Shown: piece by piece, positions 1-12,900 of the stretch
Layout: each line of letters opens with the position of its first letter
How positions within the stretch are numbered: position 1 is the first letter of the stretch
DNA from: Galbula dea
Taxonomy: Eukaryota; Chordata; Aves; Piciformes; Galbulidae
Assembly (NCBI GenBank): GCA_013399015.1
Contig: VWZX01010273.1
Span: 3,071,944-3,135,943 of the forward strand
Direction: 5' to 3'
Length of the DNA stretch: 64,000 bases
The notes under the pieces: model-generated
What the model was told of the DNA's origin: nothing
The model's input: the letters and a program-made list of their open reading frames with translations, nothing else
Databases searched by the model: none
Made by a program: the position numbers and the translations under genes

Positions 1-792
1 TGCATACTAATGGGTGTAAATAAGATGAGGCAAGAATTTTTTTCTGTGTATGTTAAATCATATGGTTAAAACTCAGTTGTATTCCCTCATATATTCTCCT
101 CATAATATGGGTGAGATATTTTTCAGGGAGAGTAGTTGAACACTAATTTGGTAAGACTTGGTCATATGATCTAAAATGGTATGCAGCCTGCCTTTTTTTC
201 TTTTAAGTGGTTAGAGAAACTAATTTTTTTAAAGCTGAAAGTTCCCCAAGAGTGTCATAGTTTCAGGATAGCATTTCTTAAGTCACTGGAAATTTTTAAA
301 GCTTGATGAAAGCTTTCTGAACCTAAAAACCAGCATGAATTGTGCAAATCTATAAGAATTTGAATAGTTATTATCAAGCTTGGGAAATGAGCAGATTTTT
401 TCCCTTCCCTTCTATTGAAAGAAAAGGTTGCAGTGTTTAGACTGCTTAAAATTTCTTCCAGTCTGTGTCTAATAGAGGCCATTCCTTCTTTCTTATGATA
501 CTGACAAAGATCTGGTTTTAAGGATGGGAAGGAGTATTAAAAAACCCCAAAATTTAAGGCAAGTGAAAGTCTTGCCACCTTCTGTACAACGTATGCAATA
601 CTGCTTTCACTGTGGGATGAAGTGTGCACAACTTCATTCCTGAATGGGTTCATGGGAAGTCAGTAACCTGTTGTAATATTCCAAACACACAGCTCTCTAT
701 AGGTGGAAAAATGGGATTTTACTTACTTCAATGAAATGTGTATCATTTATCTTTAGTGGTTATTAGAGCTTTTAGTCCTGTTTTTTTGGCAG
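1..792 (+). other. FAR1: FAR1 intron, left edge of window
   Basis: No coding exon was recognised. The stretch is AT-rich and ends in the pyrimidine-rich acceptor before 793. The preceding FAR1 exon, which should end near human residue 63, is not in the window. Confidence 0.8.
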
Positions 793-968
793 CTCTTTGA
801 CAGGTTGAGAGAAGAGCAACCAGACTTCAAAACAAAAATAATAGTAGTTTTGAGTGACCTTACACAGCCTGAACTGGAACTTAGTGAACCAATCAAGCAA
901 GAACTTATAGAATGCGTTAATATTATATTTCATTGTGCTGCTACAGTCAGATTCAATGAAACACTAAG
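793..968 (+). CDS. FAR1: FAR1 exon: Rossmann-domain segment LFDRLR...RFNETLR
   Basis: First FAR1 exon in the window, acceptor ...ggcag at 788-792 and donor gtgagt at 969. It encodes the NAD(P)-binding domain segment with NIIFHCAATVRFNE, a signature of the Male-sterility/NAD_binding_4 family. It ends with two bases (AG) of an Arg codon completed by the next exon at 2254. Compared with human FAR1 the stretch after PDF is the most divergent part of the gene in this window. Confidence 0.95.
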
Positions 969-3900
969 GTGAGTCTCAAATTCTGTATACTCTTGTTTGG
1001 TAAACCAATAGTACTCAAAGGGAGGGAGTAAATCTGGTGTCTGCACAATCCTGCAAATATTCAACCTGGCAATCTGCTTCATGTGCTGTGATGTTTGTGG
1101 GCTTGACTGATTTCGTGATGGTCCTAAGGTAGTAATCTTTTCCCCCCAAACTTAACTTAAGCTGTTGGGGTTTTATTTGCTCTTCTTAGGAAGATGGAAG
1201 CATATTATTTAGACCTGATTTGCTAAAGGTTAGAATTACTGTTGAAAATGGAAAAGTTTATATTGTTTTCAAGCTTTAGGCTAAAAGACAAATCCATTAT
1301 TGGCACTTATAAACTAAGGTGTTTTTGTAGTTTTGCTGCAGGTCCCTCAGGTTTTGTGTGTTTGGGTTTTTATATGCTTTGGTTTTTAAGCTAAATCCCT
1401 GTGCTAGAATTTCAAAGTCTTTTTTTGTTAAGGAAAACTGTTGACACTAGGGAACATGTTTCTATTTGGAGTCCTCCTAACATCATGTGTTGCTCTCACT
1501 TCTGGGATGGGTGGAAATGAAACAAATTAACTGTAGCTCTATGTACTGTGATCCCTGGTAATATTGGAGCTTTTTTCCTAGTGTGTAAAAGGGAACACAA
1601 GCTGTTCCTGTGGCCCTCCTTGTTAGAAGGGAGTGCATATTTTCAGAGAACAAGTTTTTTTGCAAAACTATATGGGGGAAGCTCTAGCACTTGCTCTCTA
1701 CCTGGTGAGCAAACAGGAGATGAAATGCTGCTCAGGTTTCTCCATATCTTCAGAAAGTCTTCATTAAAAAGAATGGAGGTTTTTATTGGAGGGCCTAGAA
1801 GTAGTATATGCTCAGGGAGAAAAATGAAGACTTAACTAGCCCTCTAAGCCTTCTCTCTTGAGTTGTTCACCTAACTCAACTTGAACTAGGAAATTCAGAA
1901 ATGCATCTCATGTGGCAGCTAGGTGTTGTGTTCTGTTACTTTCTTGACATTTTATGAAAAATGTGGGATGGGTTTTAACTTGAGCAGATCAGATATGCTG
2001 ACTTTCCCGCTCTAGTGATGGAGCATGAGGATGTCAGTAAGAACAGAAAGGTATTATAGATAAAGGCTGTGGCATATTTTTCTGAGCAGAAAATTAGGAC
2101 ACAGTCCATGCTGGGTTTTTTGGGAAGGATGGAGTATTTAGGACTACCTTGTATACCCATCACTCAGGCATTTAGGAGTGAATTTTTGCTTATTTTACTT
2201 GTTACTTATTTTTCTCTTGCTTTCTGCTTATCAAATTTCTGCTTAATCAACAGAGATGCCGTTCAGTTAAACGTGACTGCCACACAACAGCTCCTCTTCT
2301 TGGCACAGCGAATGAAGAATCTGGAAGTTTTCATGCATGTTTCAACTGCCTTTGCATATTGCAATCGAAAACAGATTGAGGAAGTAGTTTATCCACCTCC
2401 TGTCGATCCCAGGAAACTCATAGATTCTCTTGAGTACGTTGTATGTTTTCTGAAGCTACTTCTGTAATCTGTAACCACTTGCTTCCTAGGAATGAAGTAC
2501 CAAATAAATGGTTAGGAACCTGAAAGATGAAGAAATTGGCTTGTGCTCTTCTGTAAGTCTTGACAGCTTGACTTCCCTTTTTTGTGAAGGAGTTGTGTTA
2601 AGGTTTCTGGCCGCTGTCAGCTGAGCTTGGTGTGGAGTTATACCCAAGGGGAAAGATGCTCACCTCTACTCATGATGATTACTATATGCTGACAGTTTTT
2701 AGCTATATGATGGGCTGAATCAGGAGCTATTAAAAAAAAAAAAGAGGAAAAACATGGTGACTCAGCTTGATTCAGGGGTGGCGTGTGATTTCTTAATACC
2801 TCAAAGGTGGAGGTGAAGCTTACAATGCAGCCAGGACTCTGTTGCCCTGTCATTGTTTTCTAGATCACTCAATGTTAACTGAGCAGCAGTATGCTTGTGT
2901 CCCAAAGACTAACTTGCTATGTCTGCACTTAGTGTTTGAGAATTTAACTGATAGAAATAGAATTATTGTAGAGGAATGTACTACTTGCTCTACAGTTAGC
3001 ATGTAGTAAATTAATTACTTGGGGGGAAAAAGTAATGCTTTTTCAGTGGACATGGAACATGTAACCCTCTTTTTTCTTTTTACTGAGAAACTTGTTTTCT
3101 TTTCAGTTTATTCCTCTTTCTTTACAGGAGGAAAAAAATCATGGTAACCTTACCAACATTAAATGTTGAATCTTTCCTTTTCTTTTGAAGTTCACGAATA
3201 TAATTTTTGTAGTATACCATGTAATACACATGTTCTGGTGACAGATTTCTTGTTTTGTTCTTGCTCTCAAATTTTAGGTTTTGTGGTTTAATTTGAAACA
3301 AAATGAGCATGAAGTCAATAGAAACAGTCTTCTGTAAGTTGATAGCAATGTCCTTAATCAAACCAGCTTAACTACACTGCTGCTGTAGAATCTTAAACAG
3401 AACATTCCTCTTTGAGATCTTCTTTCAGAAAAGTTCTACATGTGCAGTTGCCGTGTTAATATGAATTGTAGTGTAAAATCCAAATGAGTAATAGGCTCTT
3501 ATTAAACTTCTCTGGTCTCTGGGGTTGGCCCTCAGGTTAAATGAACAAAACCTAACACTTATATTTTGATGAATAGGAGGCTGCGTAGCTTTAAAGCTCA
3601 GCAAAGTGTAAACTACCAGCAGACATTTATTTGCAAATGCTTATGGAAATGTTTTACAACTTTCAACTGTTTTGAAATAGAAGTATGTGACATGCTAAGT
3701 TTAGTAGGAGTTGGTGTTGAGTTCTGAAAATGAAGCTGAAATTTCAAGTGTACTAGCTTAGTGTTAAAATACTGGGATTGTTGCAAAAACTTGAAATAAA
3801 TGTAGAACTGAGTGTTTAGTTTATTGTCTTAATTTCTTGTTCTTGTGTCCTTATGCACCTTGTACGGGAGAGATAATGCTTTGGGGGGTTTGGTGGGGTT

Positions 3901-6900
3901 TTCTGAGTTTTTTTTTTTTTTTTAACTTGAGTGGTGTTTTGAAGAAGAGATGTGGTTTAAATTGTACTTTTCAAAGTATTTTTGATTTATCTGGCTTATG
4001 CTTTTTATATATTGCTTTTGCTTGCCTCTCTCCCCCCTTCCCTGGTGAAGTGGCATGCAATAATTTACAGCTGCCCCTTACATTGTTTCTTTAGGTGGAT
4101 GGATGATGGCCTAGTGAATGATATTACTCCTAAACTGCTGGGTGACAGACCTAATACTTACGTATATACAAAAGCCTTAGCCGAATATCTAGTACAACAA
4201 GAAGGTGCAAAATTAAACATAGCCATTATAAGGCCATCTATTGTTGGTGCTAGCTGGAAGGAGCCTTTTCCTGTAAGTTGCTGAGTTTTTTTCCTCTGAC
4301 CATTTTGCCTGTAAACTGTAGTGCATCCTGATAGCCTGTTTATGTTTACCTTCATAGAAGAAAATCTTTTAGACTATAAATGTGTGGTTTGGTTGCTTCT
4401 GCGTAGCAACTTTGATACAAAAGCTGTCAAATACTGTATTATGTATGAAATTTAAGAGTAAATTACTTCTAATCATAGAACAATACACTTGTCACAGTGG
4501 GAGATACTATTTCACATGTGAAATAAATTGCCAGCTTTTTATTTCATGGTTCCGTGTATCTTCACCTGGTCTCTCAAGCCCTTAAAAATCCATATATACA
4601 TTTTTGAGTATTTACAATGTACACATCAAACCACTGAGTATACAGGGTCTAAACACTGTAATTAAAATTGATCAAGAATGTCTTTTGTTTGAAAAATGAA
4701 AACATAATTGATAGCAAAACTGCTTATCTGTCGTGTATGAGTTGCTAGAAGTTGTCTGGAAATACTTTAATATACTCTAACCAAATCCTTTCCCCTCTCC
4801 TCTGTCCTGAATAGGGATGGATTGATAACTTCAATGGACCTAGTGGTATTTTAATTGCTGTAAGTAGTGAATATACTTAAATTTTCCCCTCCTTTTGGAA
4901 GACAGCAAAGCTTCATATGTTTTACTGGTGAGTGTTTGTTTGTTTGTTTGTTTTGTTCTTTAAGGCAGGAAAAGGAATTCTTCGAACAATGAGAGCTTCC
5001 AACAGTGCAGTAGCAGATCTTGTTCCAGTAGATGTTGTTGTCAATGCAACGCTGGCTGCAGCCTGGTATTCTGGAGTTAATAGGTATAACAGGTGACAAT
5101 AGAAAGTACTAAATAATTTGAAGTTGGTGTGTATGTTAATAAAGCAGTTTTCTGTCAAACTTCTAATGGCTGCTTTGCTATTTCCACAGGACAAAGGAAT
5201 ATAAGGTTCTAACAGCTTTAGTCTCTTAAAGTGTAACTTTCTTATGCTGAAGAGGAAATCACTAATAATGTTGTACAAGTTATGCCTGAAAATTCCTTCC
5301 TTTGTCTTATTGTAATCAATACAATCTACAGTAATGTAGATGATGCCTTCTCTGAAGCAAAAGTTAGTTATGTGATGGTTAAAGAAGGGGAAATATACTG
5401 GGAGATGATACAAAAGGCAAAAATGAGACTGATGCTTCCTGCTTTATGTAAATGATGCTGTTGAGGGAAGGGATGACTCTGGGTGTGTCTTTTGCTTGAG
5501 TTTTTGAAAGGTAACTTGCTTTTGTCTTTTTCCGCAGACCAAGAAATGTCATGGTATATAACTGTACAACAGGTGGCACCAATCCTTTCCACTGGAGGGA
5601 AGTTGGTATGCCTTATTTCTTTTGTCATAAGTTTCAATAGAAAAGTAAGGTCAAATAATAAAAGAGCAGGCTATAATCAGTAGGTCATACTATATTTTTA
5701 TTGTTGAAACTAGTATAATAGCCATGCCTCTCAATTTTGCAGTCTATTGTGTTTTTCATCTTCTATTGCTAATTCTCTGCCATTGCAGAATAATCACTGT
5801 TCCATTTTGCTCTCATTTCATTATAACTTAAACTGTGGGAGACCTGTTTTTTTCTCTTTGATGTTGCCATGACCTAATCTGCAAAGTGTGGTTTGTGTGC
5901 AGAGAAAAGCTTTGCTCAGAGGAGCAGTAGCAATGTTTGGTTTAATGCTAACCTTACTAAACATAAACAGCTCACAATTAAATGTTTTGTATATCTGCAT
6001 AATTGAGAGGTATGGAAATAGCTTTGCATTTGTGTAGCTCTTTATTGTGTTTGGCTTAAGTCAATAGTTGGTTGAGGTGGCTTGTTTTAATCTTCATATA
6101 GCCATATGAGAGACTTCAACTATAGATGTGCAGGGAAATATAAGCTTTTTAGAAAGTATGGTCACTTATTTTCAACTCCTGGATACCCTGACTAGAAAGT
6201 AAATCATATGCCAAAAGCTTTATAGTAGATTCTGTTACTAATAGCAGTACAAGCTGGCTGGCATGGTAAAGCTTTCAGTTTTTCAGAAATAGTTCTGAAG
6301 CTCAGGTTATTTTTCTTTCTTTCAGTCAACTTCAATACTTAAATCTATTTTATTACTCTTCACTACTTTTTCATGCTTCTTACTTGCTTTTGCCCATTTT
6401 ATGTATATCTGTATATATAAACCTTATTGCTTCAGCCAAACTTGGAATATTGCTGACTTCATTTTTTTCACTTTCCAGTTAAATCAAAGTATTTAAACAC
6501 TTATCTATAAACAAAAGTATAAAGTTACAAGAGATTACTGAAAGGAGAGGTGAATTTCAGCCTAACCAAAGACTCTGATCCTGCATATCTGTCACATACA
6601 GATTTTCAGGTGTCAGTAGGAGTTTCACATGGAGTCTCATTGCACTAGCTTCTAGTGCTTAAATGTGGACAAGTTGTTTAAAAGCGTCATTTCAAATGCC
6701 CTTCAGGTGCTTGCAGAGTCCTCAGTCTGTTTTTAAATGATTCTTCACATGAGATCAGAATAGCATCTTAATGAAATATAGATGGATATTTAAATAGCCT
6801 GCCTTGCTGTGTGAAGTGACATGAATGTGAATGTTTGAAACCAACAACTTCTAAGGTAGAGAAGAGGAACAGAAAGAGAGAAGCTACAATAAAATACAAT

Positions 6901-9900
6901 ACTGAAGATGAGGCATAAAAGACCTCTTGATAATATTAAGAACCACTTCAACAGTATTTTAGGTTAAAAGCTTATGACTTTGTTTTAGTTCCTGGGGATT
7001 GTAGAAGAGTTAGGTGGTTATTTAAATAACATACAGAGATGTTGTACGCTGTAATGTACTTTGAAACCCATTAAATTTTACATGGTTATTATCAAAGCTG
7101 TTCCGCAACTTTTCTTTCTCAGAATACCATGTAATTTCTACTTTCAAGAGGAATCCTCTCGAACAGGCCTTCAGACGGCCCAATGTAAATCTAACTTCCA
7201 ATCACCTTTTATATCATTACTGGATTGCTGTAAGCCATAAGGCCCCAGCATTCCTCTATGATCTCTACCTCAGGATTACTGGAAGAAGCCCAAGGTAATG
7301 GTGACTAGCTCTGTCTTGTCTGTTCCTCTGACTTTTAAACAAAGCTGTGCTTGCACAATGATGTATATTGACTTTTTTGGGTGTGTTTTTTTGTTTGTTT
7401 TGTTTTTTCTTTCATGAATGCTTTGTGACTAAAACTCAGCATTTTTTTCTTGAGAACAGGACCTTGAATTCAAAGTGACTTTGAACTTTCTAGCAAAAAT
7501 GAGGATGTTTTTGTTGTTGGGGGTTTGAGTCAAGGTATAAACAGCACTACAAGATCTAGCAAGTGATGTTTGTTACTGAATAATAAATATTTAAAATCTG
7601 TTGATCCTTATTTTTTCCTACAGGGTACTACATTAATTTGAATTTCAAGATAAATCCGTTAGAAGGTGCATTAAGGCCCCCTGACTTTAATTTACAAACC
7701 AACCCCCTCTTGAATCAATATTGGACTGCAGTCAGCCATACAATACCTGCATTTTTCTATGATCTTTTGTTCAGATTGACAGGTCGTAAACCATGGTAAG
7801 AAGGACAGGGCTAAAAATACCTTTCTGGTAAGGTGGTGGAGACTTATGAAGAAGACACGGCATGGGCACTATCTAGATTTACTAACTATAAGCAATAACA
7901 ATCCAGTGGCTGCGTTTTGAAGAGATTAATGACTGGCTCAATAATGCTATTCAAGATATGTCTCAAATCAGAATCCTAACTGGTCATTAAACTCTAAGAA
8001 GTGGCTTGCATTAAGATTGTTGTTGCTATTATAAACTGAAAATGGAATGGGAGATGGAGGTAGTAATTGTGGGTTATTCATGTAGATGATACAACTTGAT
8101 CTGATAATGTTGGTTTGTATCATCTGAACATTCCATTCAGTATATAATATTTACACTAGTATCTGGCTAAATTCTTAAGTGGTGAAAATGGTATAGCTGT
8201 GGTAGTAGATAGGCTGAAGTAAATTATGTAGAAGAAATTTAAGATGTCACTTAAACTTGTTTCAGATTTATCAAGCCATATGATCTTAATTCATTACGTA
8301 TGTTATGTCTTCAAAGGTACTTGCCTTCAGACCCTCTAAAATCTCCAGTGTGGTGGCAGTGTATTAACACTGAACTTTCGTAGTCCAATAGTCTAGGCCT
8401 GTCTTACAAGGAGGGGAAAAATTTCTGTAACAGACTTGGTGCTGGATACGTAGGAGGAAGCCATGTAAGTGGCTGGTAGGAGGAAACTCCTAAACTGCTC
8501 TGGATTCTGTTGTTCCAAGGCTACTCAACAGTGTAGGCCATTAGGAGGCTGTGCCTGTATAGTAATCTTCCCACATTAAAAAGATGTAAGATCTTCAGAT
8601 CTAAAGAAGGTATTAAATGTAACAGGTTCCTAGCTCTTAGGTTCTTTTGCAATTTTAGGTTATTCTTACTATTGTTGGAAATTCCCAGACAGATGTGAAT
8701 ACGTCAGCACTCACTGAAAATAGTTACACTGTACATGCCAACCAACTGTCTTTTAAATGGTTAGGAAGTAGTGCTGCCAGAATCTCGTCAGTCTTTGAAA
8801 GGCATCTAGTCTTTTCAGTATTTGGCCAGTGGCAGTAAAACAACACTCCTGGCAGTTTTGTATTAGAATGCTGGGAGTGTTGATTCTTGTTTTCACTTTT
8901 CCTGGAGTTCTTACTTGATGTCCAAAGATGGAACTTAGAACTTTAATCAGTACTGGAACAGTTGGTGACATTATGTGTTTTCCAGCCTCTAAAGTATTAC
9001 TGAGTATTCCTGATTGGTTTAATATGGCAATGGGTGGGTGAGTTTCCTATCATGCACAAGATTTCCAAGTCAGAGGAAAGATGGGAGGTTCAACTGTAAC
9101 AAGCTATTGTTTGTTGCTAAGGTTGCTCAAGTGCACTTGAAAGAAAAGCTTTTAAGTTTGGTAGCCTGCCCACTTACAGGAATATAGCTTTCACTGTGTA
9201 GCGCTTGCTTTTTTTTCCTTTGTAAGCATTTGAAAAATGGGAGTCTGCACTAGGAGCACTAGAAGCAAATAAATATATAGATGCAAGCAAGACATGCAGT
9301 GTTAAATTCTAATGGGCTTCACGTATTGTTTAATACTAAAAGACATTTGAGACAGATCTTTACTCTTCTACTTTTTTGTAGTCTTTTTGCTTGAAGTACT
9401 TTGACAGCTGCTTTAACTGATGGGCTGGAGACAGTCATGGTATAGGGATGTCCAGTTGATAGAATGGTTTTAATTGCTAGGTGTCGTGCACTAGGGAACT
9501 TCTAAAGCCATGGGAAAGTTACTGGAGATTCTTAAACTCAATATAATGCTTTTCTCAGTGAAGAAGTGCTGGCTTAATCTAAAATGGGACCTTTTCCACC
9601 ATAATTTAGTAGAAAAACTTGAGCAGTATAGTAAAAATGTAGTAAAATCAGCACAAGAAAATTGAATTACTGCTAATTTGACTTCACATGGTTAATAGCC
9701 TGCCCTCTGTGTGCCGAGTCTGAATATACTTCTGAAGTCTTGGCTGTGTAAAACACAGGAAAAACTTGTGAGCAATGAAATTGCTACGTAGGTTTAACTG
9801 CACTGTTGTCATGCTGTTGGGGTACTGTACTGCAACTGAGTGAGAAACTTGCACCAAGTGAAAGAAATAGATCAGGCCTATGACCCTTCAGAACTAAAGA

Positions 9901-12900
9901 ATTGTTCATAATAAATGTTCCTGTTTAGGTTTTAAAAAAACTTACCTGTTGAAATCTTCTGCAGTATTTCTGAATGATTTCTGCAAATTACTCTTTTGCA
10001 CTTCATCTCTGGAAGCAATGTTTTTAGAGACGTGGAATCTTTTTGCCTTTTTTTGCATCTAGTTGAAGGTTCTTGAAGTTAACAATTCTTTGATAATAAC
10101 AATGAAGGGAAGGAAGAAATAATACTACTACCAAATGTTACAGCAAGAACAAGTACAGTAAGGATTGGCATAATGAAGACTTAATATTCAATACTAAATA
10201 CTTTAGTAATGTGCAATTAGATAAATAAACTTGGATGCTAAAAATTATACCATGAAGTATAGTGTTGTCATTAGCTTGCCATATATACTTAGTTGCATAG
10301 CAAAGCTTATTATTTGTCTAAGTTTAGCACAAGGCATAGTTCTCTCTTGTAACTTTGCATAGTGCTTAGCAGAACAGAGCCATATGTTATTTAAAAACAA
10401 TTCAGTATATTTGAAATCTTAAAGCCTTTAAAAATACACACTTGGTGGATCTTGCCAATTACTCTGGAAGAACAGAATGTTACCTGAGATATTTAAAGTT
10501 GTAATTCAGAATTACTCCAGTAATTAATTTTTTGTAACTACTTCTTAGAAAAGCTAAAGGAAAACTGTGGTTGGTGTATGTAGGGAGGTGTAAAGGACAG
10601 TACCTCATATCTATAATTTCAATTTAAAGATTCTTAAATCTAAATGATCTAGTTTAAAATAACAGTAAGAATCTTTCATGTAGTCTTACAAATCAGAAAT
10701 GAGTATTTAGTACACACGACTGAGAAGATTAATATGTTTTTTCCCATTGTAGGCACACTTACTTTGTGCACTTAAAGGAACCACAGAGCTGCTGGAAAGA
10801 TAAGAATTCCAGTAGTATGCCTTGCACTTCAAAATGTACAGCCAAATGAAAATCTGGACAAAGACCAGTGAGAAAGCTTGTCTTATGTTTTATAGAAGAA
10901 TTTTTCTTTTTTTTAAATTAGCTGCCTCTGATGCTTATGCAGAGACTTGCAGATTGACAACCTGTAGATCCACTGAAGGATCAGGCTGTATTTAGCATCA
11001 GAACTGGTTTTGGCTTGGAGACAACAGGGTTTTTTTGTAAGACTTCTTCCAAGTGCTGTCATAGCCTTAAGCCAGGTCATTTTCAATTGTCTAGTATAGA
11101 AACATGCCCACCTAACTTATGGATAAGTGGATTAACTGTTTGCTTTCAGGCTTCTAATTCATGTGATGTTCTTCTGAAACTGTTGTAATGTACTTTGTCT
11201 TAATATCAGTCAGGACTGCCTAGTAGAGGCAAAATTCTACCTAGTATCTAGGTTGGAAGTCTTTCATGCTGTCACACTGACTTGCTGACTGCTGCTAAAG
11301 TTCACTTCTTATGATGATCAGCAGGTCTGACTTTTTTGTTTTCTGTCTTCAGCTTATGAAGAAAGTATGATGCAGTGATTGATAGTATACTGACTGGTTA
11401 TATATGGCTTTGCTATTTATGACTTGTATCCAGTGGCTATCTCTGAAACAACCTGTGAAATGTGTATTTCAAATCTTCCAGTTGAGAGAGAAAGTTCTGT
11501 TATGTGTAATGCTCTTTTTCAGTCGTGTGGGTATTCCAACTTGCAGGAAGCTAAACTCAGTTTGCCAGAGGTACACAAGTGTCCACTAAAAGACAGTCAT
11601 TGCTGGCATCTCTGAATGAGAGGCTATCATACTTCTTTTTCTTCTCAAAACAGCATCGTTTTCCTGTTCAGTGTAAACAAGCTGACACCAAGAAAGTTGC
11701 TCCTCTTTGGTCAACTTTGTGATTGATCTAGCAGTTGAGAGAATGTGGTGACATTTGATTCTTTTAGCTGATATATCAAGAAGATAGCCCTACAAAAAAA
11801 ACAACCAAAAACCCAACAATTTGCCACTGATGGATTGAATCAGCTGGTTCTACAGGTGGCCACTCGCTAAGTCCAGTTTGAGGTGGAAGGAGGGGAAAAA
11901 ATCTTCAGCTGAGGTAGAGCACTTTTTAGCCACTTGATTTTTTTGCTTTGTTTTGATCAGCATACCTATAATTTAAAACCATCTCCATAAGCAGAGACAG
12001 CAGTATTCCCAGCAGAAGTTAGTCTTTATGTTAGTTTAAATCTAATTTAGTTTTTGTTTACAGAAGATAGCAAAAACTAATGTTGGTGGCCTGTAACAAG
12101 CTCAAAATCTGCTCTTGTCTAGTCAGATGTTCATTTGCACCATATACTATTTTCTTAAACAGTAGCAGTCTTAAAACCCAGCTGCTCTTCCAGCTTAGCA
12201 TGAGAGCCCAGCTTGGGGAGGCACAAAAGGGCAAGTCAGCTAAGTTAAATAAATCTTAAGACTGTCAGTGCACAGAACTCTGCAAAAAGCCTTAGCCATC
12301 ATGTCCTGATTGGCACTATTTTTGTCCAGGCAATTTTGCTGTGAGGTCTTTCTTGCTTACCTGACCAGTGAGAGCTTTGCTTCCAAGTTTTGAGTTCTTT
12401 TCTGAGTTTTTTTTTTTAAACTTAATTATATAATTAGTTTCATTTTCAGTCTTGTTAGCACAGGATGCACAGTCTAACTTCCTAATTTTTTTTTTTGAGC
12501 TAGAGTTCCTCTGACTCACCTAAGTTGTTTCCACCTCTCCCAACTGGTGAAAGTACAAACAGGTGTTTGAAAGCATCTCGAGATGTCTATGAATCAAATC
12601 AGCTGGTAGTTTAAAATTTCAATACAATTCGGAATTACTCTGCAGATAATTTCCTGTGGAGTTGAAGGAAAAATGTTTGCTTTTTGTGCTTTAGAGATGC
12701 TCTGCTTTTTCAGTGGTCTCTGCAATTTGTATTGCTCCATTTCATGAGAAGAAAGACAATTTTGACATTCCCTTGGATACTGAGATGCCAGCCATTAGTG
12801 ACAGTAGGGCACGCTGATGCAGTGCAGAATACTTACTTTAGAAGAGTTTCTGGGACGGTGTTCTATATATCCCTTCTACAAGTGTGAATGCATCAAGGCA

